Positions 60,939 through 64,000 of a stretch of DNA of 64,000 nt are shown here, piece after piece. The stretch covers positions 190,773-254,772 of the forward strand of contig DAHWKL010000001.1 in NCBI GenBank assembly GCA_027343665.1, written 5' to 3'. This DNA is from an archaeon. GTDB lineage: Archaea > Nanobdellota > Nanobdellia > Pacearchaeales > GW2011-AR1. The first letter of the stretch is position 1; each line of letters opens with the position of its first letter. A program made the position numbers and the translations under genes. The notes below the pieces were generated by a model. It made no database searches. It saw nothing but the letters and a program-made list of their open reading frames with translations, and had not been told where the DNA came from.

Positions 60939-61222
60939 TGCTCGAAGGGATCATACAAGAAGATGCGACGGTCCTGGGGGAAGACGGGAAAGTTTACCAT
61001 TTCGGATCAATAGAAGATGACGGAGATGGGTCTTTCAAAGCGTTATTTGATGCGACAGACGTAGGAGGCGGGGGGTATTTTGGCAGACAGTCCATAAAAC
61101 CTTATGTAGGAATGAGGGTCGTCTTCAGATGCAATACATTTGCGCCGCACGGATTCAATTATAAGATCTTGAAGGAAAAGGAGGTGAAAAATGAAAGAAT
61201 TTCTTGTAACAACAACAAATGA
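60935..61222 (+). CDS. unknown small beta-rich protein (OB/cold-shock-like)
   Basis: This 95-aa protein begins MMLEGIIQEDATVLGEDGK with KPYVGMRVVFRCN in the middle, a strand-rich pattern resembling small OB-fold/cold-shock-like proteins, without a firm match. It is coupled by ATGA to the preceding membrane protein and its end overlaps the YbjQ-family gene by 32 bases. Confidence 0.55.
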   Translation: MMLEGIIQEDATVLGEDGKVYHFGSIEDDGDGSFKALFDATDVGGGGYFGRQSIKPYVGMRVVFRCNTFAPHGFNYKILKEKEVKNERISCNNNK

Positions 61223-61514
61223 AATCCCCGGGAAAAGAGTCATCAAAATCCTTGGCATAGCAAGGGGGAACACTGTCAGAGCAAGAAACCTTGGGCGTGA
61301 TATCGCTGCAGGGTTGAAGCATCTCATCGGTGGAGAGATAAAAACCTATACTGATATGGCGACACACGCCAGAGATGAAGCTTACAACAGGATGGTTAAT
61401 GAAGCGATACAAATGGGCGCTGATGCGGTCGTCGGAATGAGATTCATGACATCAACAATAATGGCAGGAGCCTCAGAGATGCTTGCTTTCGGAACAGCGG
61501 TGAAGCTCAAGTAG
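61191..61514 (+). CDS. YbjQ/UPF0145 family heavy-metal-binding-like protein
   Basis: This 107-aa protein has the YbjQ (DUF74) pattern: TTTNEIPGKRVIKILGIARGN, split between residues 7-15 and 16-27, then RNLGRDIAAGLKHLIGGE, YTDMATHARDEAYNRM and GADAVVGMRF. Family members form pentamers; function is unsettled. GGAGGTG eight bases before the ATG is a perfect Shine-Dalgarno, one of few here. It ends the small operon that starts with the membrane protein at 60756. Confidence 0.88.
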   Translation: MKEFLVTTTNEIPGKRVIKILGIARGNTVRARNLGRDIAAGLKHLIGGEIKTYTDMATHARDEAYNRMVNEAIQMGADAVVGMRFMTSTIMAGASEMLAFGTAVKLK

Positions 61515-61537
61515 GATAGTTTTTTATAAAATTAATA

Positions 61538-61609
61538 AGCCTGTGGAGAGAGTTGAACTCCCGACCTACTGCTTACAAGGCAGCCGCTCTGCCACTGAGC
61601 TACACAGGC
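61538..61609 (-). tRNA. tRNA-Thr (anticodon TGT)
   Basis: Minus strand: acceptor GCCTGTG/CACAGGC with T at the discriminator, D arm GCTC-AGTGGCA-GAGC, anticodon arm GCTGC-CTTGTAA-GCAGT (anticodon TGT, threonine), T arm GGGAG-TTCAACT-CTCTC. 72 bases, no intron, no CCA encoded. TATA-like TTTTTTAAAA lies at about 61633-61643. Confidence 0.95.
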
Positions 61610-61717
61610 ATAGAATTCTTTAGAAAGAAGGTTTTAAAAAATCTTCTATGATTGAAGATAAAGAAAAAAATAAAAATTAGCAGAAGCCATGGAGGTAAAT
61701 TTAATCACGAAAAATCT

Positions 61718-62380
61718 TCAATCACCATGTGCAACACTCTTGACCAAGGGAATCCTCGTTGAATCGCTCATACCAAAAAGTTTTGGCAACAGGTATTTCC
61801 CACTAAATAAGAATAATTCAATGTGCTTTGGAACCAAACTTTTCACTTCATTAAGTGCATCTTTATTAGTCAGGATCAAAGATTTTATTGCACCAAGTGG
61901 GACAGATTTGGCGATTAACTGATTGTTTAACCTTTTAACTGGGATATCTCTTCCAACATAAGAGATCCCATTATCATTGCAAAATTTGACATAATCTGGA
62001 GAGTTTGAGGGATCATGACCCAGATCTAAAAGGATATCGAAAGAGTCATAATCAAACACATTTTTATCATCCATGTACGAGCCATTCAAAAAAAGTTCCG
62101 GATGATCAGATATATAATTAGGGTCAAGATAAAAGATTCCGCTTGTGCGCTCATCCGATAAACCACTCCATGAGTTGTACCTTCTAGCATTCAGTTTATA
62201 GAAGGTATAAGCACCATTGCCCTGAAATTCCGAGGTTTTACTGACAAGATACCTCCAGTTTGCTTCGCCGGTTTCACAGGTCGGCTTTATGGCTCCCTCT
62301 TCCAAGATTCTTTTAAGGCGACTGCTATCTCCAGCGTTCTTCTCTTGAACTGCATGGCTGATATAGATTTCGTTTTTCAT
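61718..62380 (-). CDS. unknown protein, 220 aa
   Basis: This soluble alpha/beta protein opens MKNEIYISHAVQEKNAG and contains SLSDERTSGIFYLDPNY-like blocks that faintly recall ADP-ribosyl/RNA 2'-phosphotransferase-type folds, not enough to assign. ATG 62380 is preferred; a longer frame overlaps the upstream gene. It is the last of a run of unknown minus-strand genes ending at tRNA-Thr. Confidence 0.6.
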   Translation of the reverse strand: MKNEIYISHAVQEKNAGDSSRLKRILEEGAIKPTCETGEANWRYLVSKTSEFQGNGAYTFYKLNARRYNSWSGLSDERTSGIFYLDPNYISDHPELFLNGSYMDDKNVFDYDSFDILLDLGHDPSNSPDYVKFCNDNGISYVGRDIPVKRLNNQLIAKSVPLGAIKSLILTNKDALNEVKSLVPKHIELFLFSGKYLLPKLFGMSDSTRIPLVKSVAHGD

Positions 62381-62396
62381 TTTTTTCTTAATGCGC

Positions 62397-62978
62397 TTAC
62401 ACTTCCACTCCCGTGATTCGGTCACGAATACTTACGCTTCCATTGTAAGATTCCATTATCAAAACCATCTTCGCGACATAAGCAGAATAGATGGAATTAT
62501 GATGAATCATGACTCCTGATCCCCTTAGGGAGTCGAGTTCCTCTTGCTTGCCCTGATTGTAAAGATGAAAAACCTGATTAGTCAGACCAACCTCTTCTCT
62601 TTCTAATTTCAGGTATTCATCCAAAAAACCAGGATAATTTCTTTTTAGGTATCCGCGGAATTTATCCAACAGACGGGACTTCTGGTGGATTATATTCGTG
62701 TGGGCGTTATTTGTCTCCAGATTGAATTTGCCTTCTTTAGACTTTTCAAAACAGAATCCTTTTTCACCGGACCGGGATTTCTGCATATAGTCATCACGGC
62801 TTATCTTTTCCCCGTGACTGTAATAGGTTAAATTTTCCGGAGCATCAACCCAAGGGTCATGCTCATAATAAAGAAAGTTCCCCCTAATGAATTCTTCATA
62901 TTTTTCAATTCCGAGAGGCGGACTGTCTAACGCTAAATCCCTCAATACTTCTTCATCAAGTGTTTTCCTTAATTCCAT
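62397..62978 (-). CDS. unknown protein, 193 aa
   Basis: This charged helical protein (MELRKTLDEEVLRDLALD opening) is not recognised. It lies 17 bases from the next unknown gene on either side, so it is in an operon with them. It ends SIRDRITGVEV. Confidence 0.6.
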   Translation of the reverse strand: MELRKTLDEEVLRDLALDSPPLGIEKYEEFIRGNFLYYEHDPWVDAPENLTYYSHGEKISRDDYMQKSRSGEKGFCFEKSKEGKFNLETNNAHTNIIHQKSRLLDKFRGYLKRNYPGFLDEYLKLEREEVGLTNQVFHLYNQGKQEELDSLRGSGVMIHHNSIYSAYVAKMVLIMESYNGSVSIRDRITGVEV

Positions 62979-62995
62979 CTTCCTTCTTTTGTCAT

Positions 62996-63262
62996 TTAAC
63001 TCCTAAAAAAATTGTCGAGTCCTTCGTGAACTTTTTCCGTGATGTCTTTGATTTTCTTTTTATCTGTTATTTTTGTTGCAAATACGGGCCAGTCCCAGAA
63101 ATGACCATGCCTTCCAGATGAGAGACTATAAATCTTAGGTTCATCATCTGAGAGCGATGCAAGATCTATTGCATAAGACTTGTCTTTGTAATCAAATCTA
63201 TCAAAATAATTCCCGCCTATGTAAGCACAATCCTCATAAGATTCTACATCATAAGTTATCAT
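62996..63262 (-). CDS. unknown protein, 88 aa
   Basis: This small protein begins MITYDVESYEDCAYIGG and holds RHGHFWDWPVF. ATG 63262 is chosen because GGAGG lies about 13 bases upstream; the alternative GTG at 63286 would put that site inside the gene. It follows a 27-codon reading frame by one base. Confidence 0.6.
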   Translation of the reverse strand: MITYDVESYEDCAYIGGNYFDRFDYKDKSYAIDLASLSDDEPKIYSLSSGRHGHFWDWPVFATKITDKKKIKDITEKVHEGLDNFFRS

Positions 63263-63263
63263 T

Positions 63264-63347
63264 TTATTTAACGTCCTCCTTTTCACCTCTGTTGGAACTC
63301 ACGCTATGCACGGATTCTTTCTGAGGTGTTCTTTCTTTGGTATTCAT
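63264..63347 (-). CDS. possible 27-aa leader peptide
   Basis: A short frame MNTKERTPQKESVHSVSS... ends one base before the next ATG and carries that gene's GGAGG in its last codons, so it may be a translated leader coupling translation. The A/T-rich stretch at 63391-63400 contains a TTTAAATTTAT-like TATA on the minus strand. Confidence 0.35.
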   Translation of the reverse strand: MNTKERTPQKESVHSVSSNRGEKEDVK

Positions 63348-63423
63348 TTTTTGTTCTGTTTTTTATGTTTAGTTTTTTGAGTTTGAAAAAATAAATTTAA
63401 AAAATAAAATCTTTGTTTTGGGA

Positions 63424-64000
63424 TTACTTTGATGGAACTATTCCTAAACTGTATCCATGACCGTGCCACAGTCTAGCTGGATCTCCATGAGTCACAATAT
63501 TATAAGTAGTACCATCAAAGCCTTTGGTGGAAATGGGATTATCCAGAAAATGACCAAAGAGACCCACTTGGGGGTGAATTTCATGACCTGTACCTGGCCA
63601 AAGGCGGATCTTTTTGTACTCCGAAAAAATTTCTTCGAGTTTCTCAGCCCCTTCTTCTCCATAACGCGCGATAATGTAAGGGTTTTTCTTTAGATAATGC
63701 CCCAAATAAAACCCAGTTTTAAAATCAAATTTTCCACCCCACTTCTCTTCATTAGAGACAAATTTCACATTTGGATCTCCTTCATGTAACCTTTTTATCA
63801 GGGAATCTTTATCCATAATTAAACCTTTATCGAGGGTGATCTTTGGGTTATGCTCGATTATTGTACCACCGGACCCGTCACCTGGTTTTTCTGGAGAAAT
63901 AAAAAGATTTCCAGTATATTCCCAGAAACCCATGCCGCTTAATCTGTTCAATAAATCTGCCACTTCGGCCGTATCTTCCTTATTTGAGTTTTTGAACGCA
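63424..64000 (-). CDS. unknown protein, N terminus beyond the window
   Basis: The frame stays open through the right edge; the GTG at 63963 is not the start, since codons continue upstream (AFKNSNKEDTAEVADLLNRL). The visible 191 residues are glycine- and histidine-rich toward the C terminus (LWPGTGHEIHPQVGLFGHFL, WHGHGYSLG). No family recognised. The nearest downstream gene is separated by 75 bases of very AT-rich sequence. Confidence 0.6.
   Translation of the reverse strand, partial: AFKNSNKEDTAEVADLLNRLSGMGFWEYTGNLFISPEKPGDGSGGTIIEHNPKITLDKGLIMDKDSLIKRLHEGDPNVKFVSNEEKWGGKFDFKTGFYLGHYLKKNPYIIARYGEEGAEKLEEIFSEYKKIRLWPGTGHEIHPQVGLFGHFLDNPISTKGFDGTTYNIVTHGDPARLWHGHGYSLGIVPSK

Noticed and set aside
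61537-61610. tRNA-Thr as an integration site
   Set aside because: No repeated tRNA 3' fragment and no integrase gene were seen within the window.
1-64000. CRISPR array or rRNA genes
   Set aside because: No regularly spaced repeats and no rRNA-like sequence were seen on either strand.

Overview
This AT-rich 64 kb window is archaeal. It encodes archaeal-type RNA polymerase (subunits H, B, A, L), EF-2, EF-1alpha, archaeal DnaG, GINS, SRP54/FtsY, RadB, NreA, an archaeal initiator tRNA and TATA promoters. Genes are short and tightly packed, many proteins are unrecognised, RNA polymerase subunit A is one unsplit gene, and most transcripts look leaderless (TATA box about 29-34 bases before the start codon). 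I infer a DPANN archaeon (Nanoarchaeota/Woesearchaeota/Pacearchaeota-like). The phylum cannot be fixed without a tree.

Layout. 0.1-15.8 kb: an expanded RNA polymerase/str cluster (rpoH, rpoB, small unknown, fused rpoA, nusA-like, a MazG-like/HIT fusion, rpsL, small unknown, rpsG, fusA, MFS transporter, PAP2 phosphatase, tuf). 15.8-26 kb: nitroreductase, helical-repeat protein, methyltransferases, DnaG, a Ca-type P-ATPase, HAD hydrolase, endonuclease IV and an abundant-looking membrane-anchored surface protein whose mRNA seems to begin with a perfect hairpin. 26-34 kb: unknowns, an SMC-like ATPase with a Rad50-type zinc hook instead of a hinge, a TrmB-type regulator and RNase HII. 34-39.6 kb: TrhO and a carbon cluster (LOG phosphoribohydrolase, RpiB, Rpe, transketolase, transaldolase) that could turn nucleotide ribose into glycolytic intermediates. 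39.6-45 kb: three tRNAs, an aminotransferase/EgtD-like methyltransferase pair, a structured intergenic region and type IA topoisomerase. 45-54 kb: membrane protein plus winged-helix pair, NreA-RadB repair genes, RpoL, a decayed IS-like element with perfect 24-base inverted repeats, and SRP54. 54-64 kb: a frameshifted DUF1028 gene, FtsY, tandem paralogs of unknown function, a GINS subunit, a thioredoxin/regulator operon whose promoter is flanked by two matching palindromes, a YbjQ-family protein, tRNA-Thr and a block of unknown genes running off the right edge.

The strongest leads for unfamiliar biology are the zinc-hook SMC, the two-operator thioredoxin promoter, the nucleotide-ribose/pentose-phosphate cluster, the MazG-HIT fusion inside the RNA polymerase cluster, and the aminotransferase/EgtD-like pair. 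All functions are inferred from reading the sequence; no database search was run.
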